Positions 1 through 13,090 are shown, counted from the stretch's first letter. The stretch: 64,000 bases of DNA from Hanleya hanleyi (GCA_036873755.1 JAVTVY010018728.1:1-64000), one strand, 5' to 3'. Numbers and translations are program-made. Notes: generated by a model from the letters alone, not told the origin.

Positions 1-718
1 ACATCACTAAATGAGCTTACTAGAGAAACTGTATTCCCAAAATCTCTCGGCCAGGAGACTTGGACTCCAAACAAGACAAAAATTAAGGTTACCCAAACAG
101 CAGCTGGTGGAAGAGAGGTCATAAAGTTGACACCATAGTTTCGTAGGAATGTCCCTCTCTAATTTCATGATAAGGAGAACCGATCGATTTTGACCACATG
201 ATCATTCTTTCTACCTTTATAGTTGATACTATCTATAGTACCATCCTGTTCGGTACGGTCAGTCTTTCAAACGGACATATGCGAATTGATGGCTGGGTTC
301 GCCTACAGACCATCCAGGGTCAGTGAGTAACGTTTCAATGGACTCAGTTATGCCTATAAAGCAGACGTGGATATGACATATATAATGGGATATGATGCCC
401 TTTTGTTGAGCGTTAAAATCATGGTTCATTTACGATAAGAAAATATAAACAAACTCTGGTAAGTCAATGTCTCTTTTTTCACCATTTTAAATTGACTGCT
501 TGACTTTGAAGACGAGACTGTATTTCATTGGAATCACTCTTGCACATTTCTCTGGAAAATGGGCCAAATATCACTTTGGAGAAATGCTACAAACTTTAAC
601 TCTGGGCCTTTGAGAATGGGCCTTTGATTACTTGTTCGGCCTGACCAAGCAGGTGGCTACTCGATGGAATTACGTCGGTTTTAATATTCTAGTAAACGAA
701 TTGGAAATCAATCAAAAG

Positions 719-942
719 TCTGATGACTTAGGCATTCGATCATGGAGACGGTAATTCTTCATGGACGACGGCTGCTGTAAGAAAGTCGGATCTGATGACT
801 TAGGCTTTCGATCATGGAGGTGGTAATTCTTCATGGACGACGAGCTGCTGTAAGAATGTCGGATCTGATGACTTAGGCTTTCGATCATGAAGGCGGTAAT
901 TCTTCATGGACGACGGCTGCTGTAAGAATGTCGGATCTGATG
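719..942 (+). repeat. 72-bp minisatellite (3 units), retroelement-tail derived
   Basis: Three head-to-tail units with core atggacgacggctgctgtaa followed by gaatgtcggatctgatg. The core matches the 3' tail of the retroelement at 38470-39992, read on the minus strand there, and the truncated tails at 63243 and 24941. One unit has an extra base, so the frame is not maintained and coding is unlikely. Confidence 0.9.
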
Positions 943-1424
943 CTAACATAGAAATTGTCCAATCATCAAACGACCAAACAGTAGTGTATATAGAAAAACG
1001 AGTATTTATTTTATATCAAATAGTAACAGCACTACAAGACTGTGGAGTGATAGAAAGACTTACAAGTAACAGATTTTTTTTATAAACATCTCATGAGTGT
1101 TAAACATTATAATGTCAATTGATCTATACCCTGATGACGTATTATCCGTCTTTCAATAACATGAGAATTTGCGCATGCATTCATCTGCAAGACAGTCTGT
1201 GGGCTTTGACAGTATTTGGGGTCGTGTGACGCCTTGTGGATACGCTGACATTTCCCCCCAACATCATGCGATGCTATCTCTACAGCCACTGGGAGAATTT
1301 ACATCCCGGGCACGCGAACTGGAACCTTTCATGTGAGCAATGTCATGATCCCCATCCATGAATTCACTCTGTCGTTCTGCTTCTGGCGATCTGAAGACGG
1401 GAGATGCCCATATCTGAGTCCTGA

Positions 1425-2704
1425 TCAGAGGAGGATGGGACCGTTGTATGTGAGACTGTATGTATCACAGTCCCAGTCCTCCTCCAGGGTGTTCCAACTG
1501 CATTCTGCCACCCTCACCTCGCCCCATTTGAAGATATTGAGCTGATACCCATTCTCGTCGCCCATCACTCCGTAATATTTTACTTTGCGAGTTTTACGGG
1601 AGCACAGCTCAATATCTTCAGGGGACTCGTGGTGGATCTCGACGAGGAGATGGGTGAAGAATGCAGTAAATAGGGAGATGAGGCTGGGGATATCTCGGAG
1701 GATCACACGTCTATACTCCCGAAGCCACTGTGGAACCTACAAGGAAATCCATAGAAAACTCGACATGACTATGCACATATGTATTTGATAGAAAATACTT
1801 TCTAAATATTGGTGAACTGCGACATTCTAGAAGTTTGGGAGTGTCAAGTTTTCTTAGTCCAAGCAAACATATTCCAAGCAAAGCTCTCACTGATGTCCAA
1901 TAATTGTGAAATGGCAATGGCTGAAACTAAACGTAGGGATAAAACTGGTCAATCAGTATTCATGGTATTCGGGATAATTTTAATTGAACAATGATAGTGA
2001 TTCTCTAGGAATAAACTTCACATCTTGTCATTAGCCCTTCAATATGTTAGGCAGCCATACATGCATGCAGGAAACATTGATTTCACCCTACCAGGCTTGG
2101 GCTTTTTTGGTCATTTTTCCTCAAAATTCCTGCTTTTCTGCGAAGAAAAGTCGGCAAAAGCTATTTTATTCCACATCAGATTATTAGTTACTAATTCATC
2201 ATGCAGTTTTTGCGCCCAGGCCAGATAGGGTTACTACGAAATACTGTACTCACCGCTAACCCACGAATGTCCAACTTTTCAACTATATCGCCATCACTGT
2301 CAAACAGGTAGTTATTCCCATTCCTGCCAATGAAGGAACTAATTGTGACAAATAATTTTGAGAGGTCTTGGACCAGTACGGATATACAAATTAAAGAGTT
2401 TGTTGAAGATGCACCGGTATAGGTCTGAATGTAGAAATAAGAATATCCCATGTCTGAAGAAGGAAACCCAATTATTGTATACTTTCATAGATGATAAAAA
2501 AGGAGGGAGAGTGGAATGCTTTTATTCTTTATTACAGGCTATTATCCATATGTGATTGAAATTAGTATATTATAATACATTTCGTACAAAACTCTAACGT
2601 GCTATCCCATGTTTGACTTACAAGTTGAGGTCCTGGCCATACTCCAATGGCGGATGTGATCGGTGACGTACTGGTTCATCAAGGTCTTCATCCACCTTCG
2701 ATCT
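1425..2704 (-). CDS. Unidentified multi-exon gene, last three exons (array copy 1)
   Basis: Three consistent exons read on the minus strand. Exon A is 2622-2704 (83 nt), with acceptor TTACAG and donor GTAAGT. Exon B is 2254-2453 (200 nt), with acceptor TTCTTCAG and donor GTGAGT. Exon C is 1425-1736 (312 nt), with acceptor CTTGTAG and ending in TGA. The phases join without a stop: A ends with one base, B supplies two and ends in phase 0, and C starts in phase 0. B reads MGYSYFYIQTYTG at its start and C starts VPQWLREYRR and ends LTYNGPILL. A possible AATAAA lies near 1003-1011. Upstream exons were not found, so this is the 3' part only. I do not recognise the family. The first and last exons visible could differ from this model. 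Confidence 0.6.
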
Positions 2705-2793
2705 CTGTAATAGACATAAACTTGGCTCAATGGTCTTTGAATAACCGTTTTACAGAAGTTAAGATTCCTATGGGACTTGTGAGAAATCAAAAA

Positions 2794-2888
2794 TTGACTG
2801 ATGGGAACTGAACGCACATCGCCTATGACATCAACCAACCGCCATACAGGACAGGCGCTCTAACCAGCATGGTCACACCGCTTCCCGC
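2794..2888 (-). repeat. tRNA-like SINE fragment
   Basis: Reverse strand shows a Pol III A-box-like stretch (TGACCATGCTGGTTAGAGCG) followed by GCCTGTCCTGTATGGC and a decayed B-box region. It lies directly upstream of exon A. No intact cloverleaf can be drawn, so it is not called as a tRNA gene. Confidence 0.5.
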
Positions 2889-3506
2889 AAAAATGCCGGA
2901 GATGTCGTGTAACCGGCTTTATATAACCGTGACCTGTGACTCGACGGTGTTGTTATTCCAGATTGCCGGTCCTCAAGTAACACAATTACGTATGTAATAA
3001 TGGACGCCGTATATACAGAGGCCCGGTCTGCATGGGGTTAGTGGCCACCGGCGTTTTGCGGGTGACTTCATCCAATTGTGTTTAATGGGATTTTTGCAGA
3101 AGACCACATGCAGAAGTAATGTTTTGCACCACCATTCCTTTTAAGGTTCTATACCATCTTCACATGACATCACTTCCCCCCTCCCCCGCGGTCTGCTTCG
3201 GGGCGGGAACGCTTCCACGTCCAAGCTGTATGTATAATCGGGTTAGGACATTCGAGACAGAATTCTACTGGCTGCTCTGATGACACACATTTTGGCAAGG
3301 CTACTGATCGAACGCCCCACTGAGATCACCGCGTTGTTTAACCCTACCAGGCCTGAGACATTTTGGGAAAATCAAAATGTCCGGTTCCTATCTTCTAACC
3401 ATGCTAGGTCATTTTTCTCCACGTTACCAGCTAATGATAGACACTTATTCCTAAAGAAAAGGATTTGAGAAAGGACACCAATCTGTAGGACATTCTTAGC
3501 CATCAT

Positions 3507-3825
3507 ACACTCTCAGAAATGTTCAGGTGATAGTCCTGAACTGATCAGGTTGTATATATCCACAACTCAATTTCAGGGATTTTGGCTGAAATCCAGGGCT
3601 GATTACCTAAATTACAGGAAAAAGATCTCTGAATGAGAGGATTTTCACGGAAATTCAGGCAAATTTATGACCCTGATACGTAAGTTCCCGACCCTATTCA
3701 GGTATGCAAAATCCCCTAAAATTCAGGTAATTTAGCTATAATTCAGGAATGATATACCTGAATTTCAGGAAATTATCCCTGGATTTCAGGTAAAATCACT
3801 GAAATTGAGTTGTGGATGTACAATC
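3507..3825. repeat. MITE, right end deleted (array copy 1)
   Basis: Starts with acactctcagaaatgttcag. The inner inverted repeat tccacaactcaatttcag / ctgaaattgagttgtgga bounds 3558-3819, and the interior is full of short ttcagg/cctgaa repeats. The outer right terminal repeat present in copy 3 is missing: after tacaatc the sequence jumps to attttagcactc. Confidence 0.75.
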
Positions 3826-3848
3826 ATTTTAGCACTCAAATTGCGATG

Positions 3849-4012
3849 AAAATAACACAACTTGTGTTAACATCAACACGAATTGGTGTTTAAAACGATA
3901 CAATTTTCTGCTGATATGTAGATTTCAACACGAAGTGGTGTTGATTCCAACACAAAATGTTTGTGTTAAGCCATTTTAGCACCAAATTGTGTTAAAATTA
4001 ACACCGTTTTAT
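3849..4012. repeat. AACAC/GTGTT short-palindrome cluster
   Basis: Several overlapping palindromes such as cacaacttgtgtt, aacacgaattggtgtt and aacacgaagtggtgtt within 165 bases, capable of forming small hairpins. Equivalent clusters are at about 9602-9764 and 16257-16420. Probably another small MITE remnant. Confidence 0.5.
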
Positions 4013-4570
4013 TCGCAGTGCAATGTGATAGGCTATCAGTCACGGTGTCTTATACATTATTGTTGTTTTGGAGAGAGTGTAAAATGTTAGGTGAAGAGAA
4101 GGTGGGTCGCCTCCACCTCCTCGCAAGTCTCCATGGTGGAGTTATATCAGTGTATGTCTGAGTTGGAAATATATGTCGTCTCGGATATATGGTACCTGTA
4201 ACAAGTGCACATGTTACACGTTGATAGAATATATCATGGCGTATATATATTAGCTACATTCATGAGCCATCATCGCCACTTAACGGAAGTGGTAGACGGT
4301 CCTATACAGCAAGTCACAAGAAGTTTACAGGCATCAGTAGTAAAGGACCCAGAGAAAGCTAATGAATTAAGATAACAAAAATGCTACATTTCTTACCCTA
4401 AAACAACATGTAACAGCGTCCATAAATTTCCTAAATACACCTTTCTTCTTTGCAGCCCGTTTCTCCTTTCTTTGACCCATTTCACTTCTATATCCTCGCC
4501 GGCAAAACAATACAATTCGCTCCTAAATGACTGGGGATAAACTTTTCTCAACTGATGACTTTTACGTCTG

Positions 4571-4661
4571 TGACGTCATAATTAGCTGGATGAATACAAA
4601 CGAGGTTGTCTTTTACGTCACGTCATTTGTCGTCCCTCCTCGTCAGAAATGCATGACGTCA
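4571..4661. promoter_or_regulatory. CRE (TGACGTCA) cluster, array copy 1
   Basis: Two perfect TGACGTCA sites (4571, 4654) with an acgtcacgtcat double half-site between them. It lies about 1.9 kb upstream of exon A on the minus strand, so it could belong to the promoter of the repeated gene. This is inferred from motif density alone. Confidence 0.4.
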
Positions 4662-6470
4662 CATACTACTGCGTTAATTGCCACTTCATAAGGATGCACT
4701 CCAACGATAGACAATGGATCGGCTCTTTGCCCATCCATAGTTAAGCAACCTTTATCATTTTCGAGTCCTATACTTGTTCAAAATTACAGATCTACCACAC
4801 CTCTTGGATGATACGAAAGTTATTCATACCTATATAGTTTGTAAGCCCAGGCAATATCTGTTTCCGTAATGGTATGAAAACCTGTAATTTATCAGATTTC
4901 TGGAGTCTGTTCTCCGCCGGATGAAGGCCGAACCGAATACGGTAAAGTACGGGATATCGCTCCGCGATGATGGAGGCACACGATTCGCAAGCCATCTTAG
5001 GGTGCTAGGTACTATAATGTCTTACAGGATTGCTGTGTTAGCCCTACGTTTGGTGCCTCGCTGTGATAGCACTCTAAACACAAAAAGCTATTCATATATC
5101 ACATATCAAAATAAATGTATCTATCTCAGGAACATTTTCAAGCCAAAACATAGAACATTTGAAAAAAATGATTGCATAACTGACCTCTCATTTCCACAAC
5201 AACAACAACAACATCCAAATGTGATCTGATTTTCGACAATATTCATCAAGTTCTCCAGACGGCTGAGGTATCCACTACGCAAAAAGAGATGTTTACATTC
5301 ACTACGACTCTGTCTAGTAACTCCAATAGCTTTCAAAAAAGTGGAAATTATATATGCCCATCGCCAGCTCGTTTTCAGTGTAATAAGTCGTCTGCTACAG
5401 TGACACAAATGGCACCTAATTTACCACTAAATTTCATAATTTGTTTCTAAATTCATCCATTCTGATTTTCTGTCAACCTTTAAGCTGAATTTATATCAAT
5501 ACAATCTAAAAATTAGCATTTTCAATTTTACATGTCTGTTCTGAGGGGAATTCCACTGTGACCCCTACATCATTGGGAAACTCCCTCGTTTTTAGTACGA
5601 AACAGTGCTATGCCACCTTATTGATGGCGAAGTGTACTCAAATGGCATTAGGGCGATATAACACAGACAGTAATGCAGGCGTCCTTCTCAGCTTAGTGGT
5701 TGATTTTTTTGAGATTGCATGTAAAACATGTAAATTTTCCTGCGGGCTATACATCACTAAATGAGCTTACTAGAGAAACTGTATTCCCAAAATCTCTCGG
5801 CCAGGAGACTTGGACTCCAAACAAGACAAAAATTAAGGTTACCCAAACAGCAGCTGGTGGAAGAGAGGTCATAAAGTTGACACCATAGTTTCGTAGGAAT
5901 GTCCCTCTCTAATTTCATGATAAGGAGAACCGATCGATTTTGACCACATGATCATTCTTTCTACCTTTATAGTTGATACTATCTATAGTACCATCCTGTT
6001 CGGTACGGTCAGTCTTTCAAACGGACATATGCGAATTGATGGCTGGGTTCGCCTACAGACCATCCAGGGTCAGTGAGTAACGTTTCAATGGACTCAGTTA
6101 TGCCTATAAAGCAGACGTGGATATGACATATATAATGGGATATGATGCCCTTTTGTTGAGCGTTAAAATCATGGTTCATTTACGATAAGAAAATATAAAC
6201 AAACTGTGGTAAGTCAATGTCTCTTTTTTCACCATTTTAAATTGACTGCTTGACTTTGAAGACGAGAGAGTGTATTTCATTGGAATCACTCTTGCAGATT
6301 TCTCTGGAAAATGGGCCAAATATCACTTTGGAGAAATGCTACAAACTTTAACTCTGGGCCTTTGAGAATGGGCCTTTGATTACTTGTTCGGCCTGACCAA
6401 GCAGGTGGCTACTCGATGGAATTACGTCGGTTTTAATATTCTAGTAAACGAATTGGAAATCAATCAAAAG

Positions 6471-6694
6471 TCTGATGACTTAGGCATTCGATCATGGAGA
6501 CGGTAATTCTTCATGGACGACGGCTGCTGTAAGAAAGTCGGATCTGATGACTTAGGCTTTCGATCATGGAGGTGGTAATTCTTCATGGACGACGAGCTGC
6601 TGTAAGAATGTCGGATCTGATGACTTAGGCTTTCGATCATGAAGGCGGTAATTCTTCATGGACGACGGCTGCTGTAAGAATGTCGGATCTGATG
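6471..6694 (+). repeat. 72-bp minisatellite (3 units), array copy 2
   Basis: Same three units as at 719-942, including the one-base insertion (gacgacgagctgctg) in the middle unit. Confidence 0.9.
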
Positions 6695-7177
6695 CTAACA
6701 TAGAAATTGTCCAATCATCAAACGACCAAACAGTAGTGTATATAGAAAAACGAGTATTTATTTTATATCAAATAGTAACAGCACTACAAGACTGTGGAGT
6801 GATAGAAAGACTTACAAGTAACAGATTTTTTTTTATAAACATCTCATGAGTGTTAAACATTATAATGTCAATTGATCTATACCCTGATGACGTATTATCC
6901 GTCTTTCAATAACATGAGAATTTGCGCATGCATTCATCTGCAAGACAGTCTGTGGGCTTTGACAGTATTTGGGGTCGTGTGACGCCTTGTGGATACGCTG
7001 ACATTTCCCCCCAACATCATGTGATGCTATCTCTACAGCCACTGGGAGAATTTACATCCCGGGCACGCGAACTGGAACCTTTCATGTGAGCAATGTCATG
7101 ATCCCCATCCATGAATTCACTCTGTCGTTCTGCTTCTGGCGATCTGAAGACGAGAGATGCCCATATCTGAGTCCTGA

Positions 7178-8457
7178 TCAGAGGAGGATGGGACCGTTGT
7201 ATGTGAGACTGTATGTATCACAGTCCCAGTCCTCCTCCAGGGTGTTCCAACTGCATTCTGCCACCCTCACCTCGCCCCATTTGAAGATATTGAGCTGATA
7301 CCCATTCTCGTCGCCCATCACTCCGTAATATTTTACTTTGCGAGTTTTACGGGAGCACAGCTCAATATCTTCAGGGGACTCGTGGTGGATCTCGACGAGG
7401 AGATGGGTGAAGAATGCAGTAAATAGGGAGATGAGGCTGGGGATATCTCGAAGGATCACACGTCTATACTCCCGAAGCCACTGTGGAACCTACAAGGAAA
7501 TCCATAGAAAACTCGACATGACTATGCACATATGTATTTGATAGAAAATACTTTCTAAATATTGGTGAACTGCGACATTCTAGAAGTTTGGGAGTGTCAA
7601 GTTTTCTTAGTCCAAGCAAACATATTCCAAGCAAAGCTCTCACTGATGTCCAATAATTGTGAAATGGCAATGGCTGAAACTAAACGTAGGGATAAAACTG
7701 GTCAATCAGTATTCATGGTATTCGGGATAATTTTAATTGAACAATGATAGTGATTCTCTAGGAATAAACTTCACATCTTGTCATTAGCCCTTCAATATGT
7801 TAGGCAGCCATACATGCATGCAGGAAACATTGATTTCACCCTACCAGGCTTGGGCTTTTTTGGTCATTTTTCCTCAAAATTCCTGCTTTTCTGCGAAGAA
7901 AAGTCGGCAAAAGCTATTTTATTCCACATCAGATTATTAGTTACTAATTCATCATGCAGTTTTTGCGCCCAGGCCAGATAGGGTTACTACGAAATACTGT
8001 ACTCACCGCTAACCCACGAATGTCCAACTTTTCAACTATATCGCCATTATTGTCAAACAGGTAGTTATTCCCATTCCTGCCAATGAAGGAACTAATTGTG
8101 ACAAATAATTTTGAGAGGTCTTGGACCAGTATGGATATACAAATTAAAGAGTTTGTTGAAGATGCACCGGTATAGGTCTGAATGTAGAAATAAGAATATC
8201 CCATGTCTGAAGAAGGAAACCCAATTATTGTATACTTTCATAGATGATAAAAAAGGAGGGAGAGTGGAATGCTTTTATTCTTTATTACAGGCTATTATCC
8301 ATATGTGATTGAAATTAGTATATTATAATACATTTCGTACAAAACTCTAACGTGCTATCCCATGTTTGACTTACAAGTTGAGGTCCTGGCCATACTCCAA
8401 TGGCGGATGTGATCGGTGACGTACTGGTTCATCAAGGTCTTCATCCACCTTCGATCT
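7178..8457 (-). CDS. Unidentified multi-exon gene, last three exons (array copy 2)
   Basis: Exons at 8375-8457, 8007-8206 and 7178-7489 with the same splice sites and phases as copy 1. Exon C differs from copy 1 by one synonymous base (CTC to CTT Leu). Exon B has three replacement changes relative to copy 1 (Val to Ile, Ser to Asn, Asp to Asn), many for such a similar pair of units. The open frame, donors and acceptors are intact. Function unknown. Confidence 0.58.
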
Positions 8458-8546
8458 CTGTAATAGACATAAACTTGGCTCAATGGTCTTTGAATAACCG
8501 TTTTACAGAAGTTAAGATTCCTATGGGACTTGTGAGAAATCAAAAA

Positions 8547-8641
8547 TTGACTGATGGGAACTGAACGCACATCGCCTATGACATCAACCAACCGCCATAC
8601 AGGACAGGCGCTCTAACCAGCACGGTCACACCGCTTCCCGC
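8547..8641 (-). repeat. tRNA-like SINE fragment, array copy 2
   Basis: Same as 2794-2888, with a single difference (catggtc to cacggtc). Confidence 0.5.
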
Positions 8642-9259
8642 AAAATGCCGGAGATGTCGTGTAACCGGCTTTATATAACCGTGACCTGTGACTCGACGGT
8701 GTTGTTATTCCAGATTGCCGGTCCTCAAGTAACACAATTACGTATGTAATAATGGACGCCGTATATACAGAGGCCCGGTCTGCATGGGGTTAGTGGCCAC
8801 CGGCGTTTTGCGGGTGACTTCATCCAATTGTGTTTAATGGGATTTTTGCAGAAGACCACATGCAGAAGTAATGTTTTGCACCACCATTCCTTTTAAGGTT
8901 CTATACCATCTTCACATGACATCACTTCCCCCCTCCCCCCGCGGTCTGCTTCGGGGCAGGAACGCTTCCACGTCCAAGCTGTATGTATAATCGGGTTAGG
9001 ACATTCGAGACAGAATTCTACTGGCTGCTCTGATGACACACATTTTGGCAAGGCTACTGATCGAACGCCCCACTGAGATCACCGCGTTGTTTAACCCTAC
9101 CAGGCCTGAGACATTTTGGGAAAATCAAAATGTCCGGTTCCTATCTTCTAACCATGCTAGGTCATTTTTCTCCACGTTACCAGCTAATGATAGACACTTA
9201 TTCCTAAAGAAAAGGATTTGAGAAAGGACACCAATCTGTAGGACATTCTTAGCCATCAT

Positions 9260-9578
9260 ACACTCTCAGAAATGTTCAGGTGATAGTCCTGAACTGATCA
9301 GGTTGTATATATCCACAACTCAATTTCAGGGATTTTGGCTGAAATCCAGGGCTGATTACCTAAATTACAGGAAAAAGATCCCTGAATGAGAGGATTTTCA
9401 CGGAAATTCAGGCAAATTTATGACCCTGATACGTAAGTTCCCGACCCTATTCAGGTATGCAAAATCCCCTAAAATTCAGGTAATTTAGCTATAATTCAGG
9501 AATGATATACCTGAATTTCAGGAAATTATCCCTGGATTTCAGGTAAAATCACTGAAATTGAGTTGTGGATGTACAATC
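9260..9578. repeat. MITE, right end deleted (array copy 2)
   Basis: Shares the same truncation point as the element at 3507-3825, so the deletion predates the duplication of copies 1 and 2. Confidence 0.75.
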
Positions 9579-10323
9579 ATTTTAGCACTCAAATTGCGAT
9601 GAAAATAACACAACTTGTGTTAACATCAACACGAATTGGTGTTTAAAACGATACAATTTTCTGCTGATATGTAGATTTCAACACGAAGTGGTGTTGATTC
9701 CAACACAAAATGTTTGTGTTAAGCCATTTTAGCACCAAATTGTGTTAAAATTAACACCGTTTTATTCGCAGTGCAATGTGATAGGCTATCAGTCACGGTG
9801 TCTTATACATTATTGTTGTTTTGGAGAGAGTGTAAAATGTTAGGTGAAGAGAAGGTGGGTCGCCTCCACCTCCTCGCAAGTCTCCATGGTGGAGTTATAT
9901 CAGTGTATGTCTGAGTTGGAAATATATGTCGTCTCGGATATATGGTACCTGTAACAAGTGCACATGTTACACGTTGATAGAATATATCATGGCGTATATA
10001 TATTAGCTACATTCATGAGCCATCATCGCCACTTAACGGAAGTGGTAGACGGTCCTATACAGCAAGTCACAAGAAGTTTACAGGCATCAGTAGTAAAGGA
10101 CCCAGAGAAAGCTAATGAATTAAGATAACAAAAATGCTACATTTCTTACCCTAAAACAACATGTAACAGCGTCCATAAATTTCCTAAATACACCTTTCTT
10201 CTTTGCAGCCCGTTTCTCCTTTCTTTGACCCATTTCACTTCTATATCCTCGCCGGCAAAACAATACAATTCGCTCCTAAATGACTGGGGATAAACTTTTC
10301 TCAACTGATGACTTTTACGTCTG

Positions 10324-10414
10324 TGACGTCATAATTAGCTGGATGAATACAAACGAGGTTGTCTTTTACGTCACGTCATTTGTCGTCCCTCCTCGTCAGA
10401 AATGCATGACGTCA
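10324..10414. promoter_or_regulatory. CRE cluster, array copy 2
   Basis: Identical arrangement to 4571-4661. Confidence 0.4.
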
Positions 10415-12222
10415 CATACTACTGCGTTAATTGCCACTTCATAAGGATGCACTCCAACGATAGACAATGGATCGGCTCTTTGCCCATCCATAGTTAAGCA
10501 ACCTTTATCATTTTCGAGTCCTATACTTGTTCAAAATTACAGATCTACCACACCTCTTGGATGATACGAAAGTTATTCATACCTATATAGTTTGTAAGCC
10601 CAGGCAATATCTGTTTCCGTAATGGTATGAAAACCTGTAATTTATCAGATTTCTGGAGTCTGTTCTCCGGCGATGAAGGCCGAACCGAATACGGTAAAGT
10701 ACGGGATATCGCTCCGCGATGATGGAGGCACACGATTCGCAAGCCATCTTAGGGTGCTAGGTACTATAATGTCTTACAGGATTGCTGTGTTAGCCCTACG
10801 TTTGGTGCCTCGCTGTGATAGCACTCTAAACACAAAAAGCTATTCATATATCACATATCAAAATAAATGTATCTATCTCAGGAACATTTTCAAGCCAAAA
10901 CATAGAACATTTGAAAAAAATGATTGCATAACTGACCTCTCATTTCCACAACAACAACAACAACATCCAAATGTGATCTGATTTTCGACAATATTCATCA
11001 AGTTCTCCAGACGGCTGAGGTATCCACTACGCAAAAAGAGATGTTTACATTCACTACGACTCTGTCTAGTAACTCCAATAGCTTTCAAAAAAGTGGAAAT
11101 TATATATGCCCATCGCCAGCTCGTTTTCAGTGTAATAAGTCGTCTGCTACAGTGACACAAATGGCACCTAATTTACCACTAAATTTCATAATTTGTTTCT
11201 AAATTCATCCATTCTGATTTTCTGTCAACCTTTAAGCTGAATTTATATCAATACAATCTAAAAATTAGCATTTTCAATTTTACATGTCTGTTCTGAGGGG
11301 AATTCCACTGTGACCCCTACATCATTGGGAAACTCCCTCGTTTTTAGTACGAAACAGTGCTATGCCACCTTATTGATGGCGAAGTGTACTCAAATGGCAT
11401 TAGGGCGATATAACACAGACAGTAATGCAGGCGTCCTTCTCAGCTTAGTGGTTGATTTTTTTGAGATTGCATGTAAAACATGTAAATTTTCCTGCGGGCT
11501 ATACATCACTAAATGAGCTTACTAGAGAAACTGTATTCCCAAAATCTCTCGGCCAGGAGACTTGGACTCCAAACAAGACAAAAATTAAGGTTACCCAAAC
11601 AGCAGCTGGTGGAAGAGAGGTCATAAAGTTGACACCATAGTTTCGTAGGAATGTCCCTCTCTAATTTCATGATAAGGAGAACCGATCGATTTTGACCACA
11701 TGATCATTCTTTCTACCTTTATAGTTGATACTATCTATAGTACCATCCTGTTCGGTACGGTCAGTCTTTCAAACGGACATATGCGAATTGATGGCTGGGT
11801 TCGCCTACAGACCATCCAGGGTCAGTGAGTAACGTTTCAATGGACTCAGTTATGCCTATAAAGCAGACGTGGATATGACATATATAATGGGATATGATGC
11901 CCTTTTGTTGAGCGTTAAAATCATGGTTCATTTACGATAAGAAAATATAAACAAACTCTGGTAAGTCAATGTCTCTTTTTTCACCATTTTAAATTGACTG
12001 CTTGACTTTGAAGACGAGAGAGTGTATTTCATTGGAATCACTCTTGCAGATTTCTCTGGAAAATGGGCCAAATATCACTTTGGAGAAATGCTACAAACTT
12101 TAACTCTGGGCCTTTGAGAATGGGCCTTTGAGTACTTGTTCGGCCTGACCAAGCAGGTGGCTACTCGATGGAATTACGTCGGTTTTAATATTCTAGTAAA
12201 CGAATTGGAAATCAATCAAAAG

Positions 12223-12589
12223 TCTGATGACTTAGGCATTCGATCATGGAGACGGTAATTCTTCATGGACGACGGCTGCTGTAAGATAGTCGGATCTGAT
12301 GACTTAGGCTTTCGATCATGGAGGTGGTAATTCTTCATGGACGACGGCTGCTGTAAGAATGTCGGACCTGATGACTTAGGCTTTCGATCATGGAGGCGGT
12401 AATTCTTCATGGACGACGGCTGCTGTAAGAATGTCGGACCTGATGACTTAGACTTTCGATCATGGAGGCGGTAATTCTTCATGGACGACGGCTGCTGTAA
12501 GAATGTCGGATCTGATGACTTAGACTTTCGATCATGGAGGCGGTAATTCTTCATGGACGACGGCTGCTGTAAGAATGTCGGATCTGATG
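12223..12589 (+). repeat. 72-bp minisatellite expanded to 5 units, array copy 3
   Basis: Five units of 72-73 bases. On the minus strand this stretch stays open as a 24-residue repeat (DPTFLQQPSSMKNYRLHDRK...), but the frame is broken in the other copies, so it is most likely a by-product of unit length (72 = 24 codons). Confidence 0.9.
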
Positions 12590-13090
12590 CTAACATAGAA
12601 ATTGTCCAATCATCAAACGACCAAACAGTAGTGTATATAGAAAAACGAGTATTTATTTTATATCAAATCGTAACAGCACTACAAGACTGTGGAGTGATAG
12701 AAAGACTTACAAGTAACAAATTTTTTTTTATAAACATCTCCTGAGTGTTAAACATCATAATGTCAATTGACCTAAACCCTGATGACGTATTATCCGTCTT
12801 TCAATAACATGAGGATTTGTTCATGCATTCATCTGCAAGACAGTCTGTGGGCTTTGACAGTATTTGGGGTCATGTGACGCCTTGTGGATACGCTGACATT
12901 TTCTCTTTTTTTCAAGAGTCTGTTTCCACCACAGAAATCTCCCCGCTACAGCCACTGGGAGAATTTACATCCCGGGCATGCGAGCTGGAACCTTTCATGT
13001 GAGCAATGTCATGATCCCCATCCATGAATTCACTCTGTCGTTCTGCTTCTGGCGATCTGAAGACGGGAGATGCCCATATGTGAATCCTGA

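Larger units (their letters stand above)
1..5750. repeat. Tandem 5.75-kb unit, copy 1
   Basis: The window opens inside a tandem array. The sequence at position 1 (acatcactaaatgagcttac) recurs at 5751 and 11503. By eye, copies 1 and 2 differ at only about 15 positions, so the duplication is recent. The unit holds a 3'-tail minisatellite (719-942), the last three exons of an unknown minus-strand gene (1425-2704), a tRNA-like SINE (2794-2888), a MITE (3507-3825), AACAC palindromes (3849-4012) and a CRE cluster (4571-4661). From 5000 to 5620 there is a segment absent from copy 3, containing a short CAA run near 5197. Nothing coding was recognised in 1-718, in 2889-3506 or in 4662-5750. Confidence 0.95.
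5751..11502. repeat. Tandem 5.75-kb unit, copy 2
   Basis: Nearly exact repeat of the preceding unit, at an offset of 5750-5753 bases. Differences are scattered single substitutions and 1-2 base indels. Examples are cgggag to cgagag near 7152, an extra ag near 6268, and ccgccg to ccggcg near 10668. It carries the same gene exons, minisatellite, SINE, MITE and CRE cluster, and the 10752-11372 segment missing from copy 3. Confidence 0.95.

Noticed and set aside
719..942. CRISPR-like repeat array
   Set aside because: Units are contiguous without unique spacers and the host is an animal genome; it is a minisatellite.
2794..2888. Functional tRNA gene
   Set aside because: A- and B-box-like motifs exist, but arms do not pair into a cloverleaf; a SINE remnant fits better.
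4792..4995. 67-codon minus-strand ORF starting MACESCASIIAERYPVLYR
   Set aside because: The frame is lost in copy 2 by a small indel near 10668 and in copy 3 by larger changes, so it is not under coding constraint.
12216..12596. 126-codon repetitive minus-strand protein
   Set aside because: Minisatellite with 72-base units; the frame is broken by a one-base insertion in the other two units of the array.
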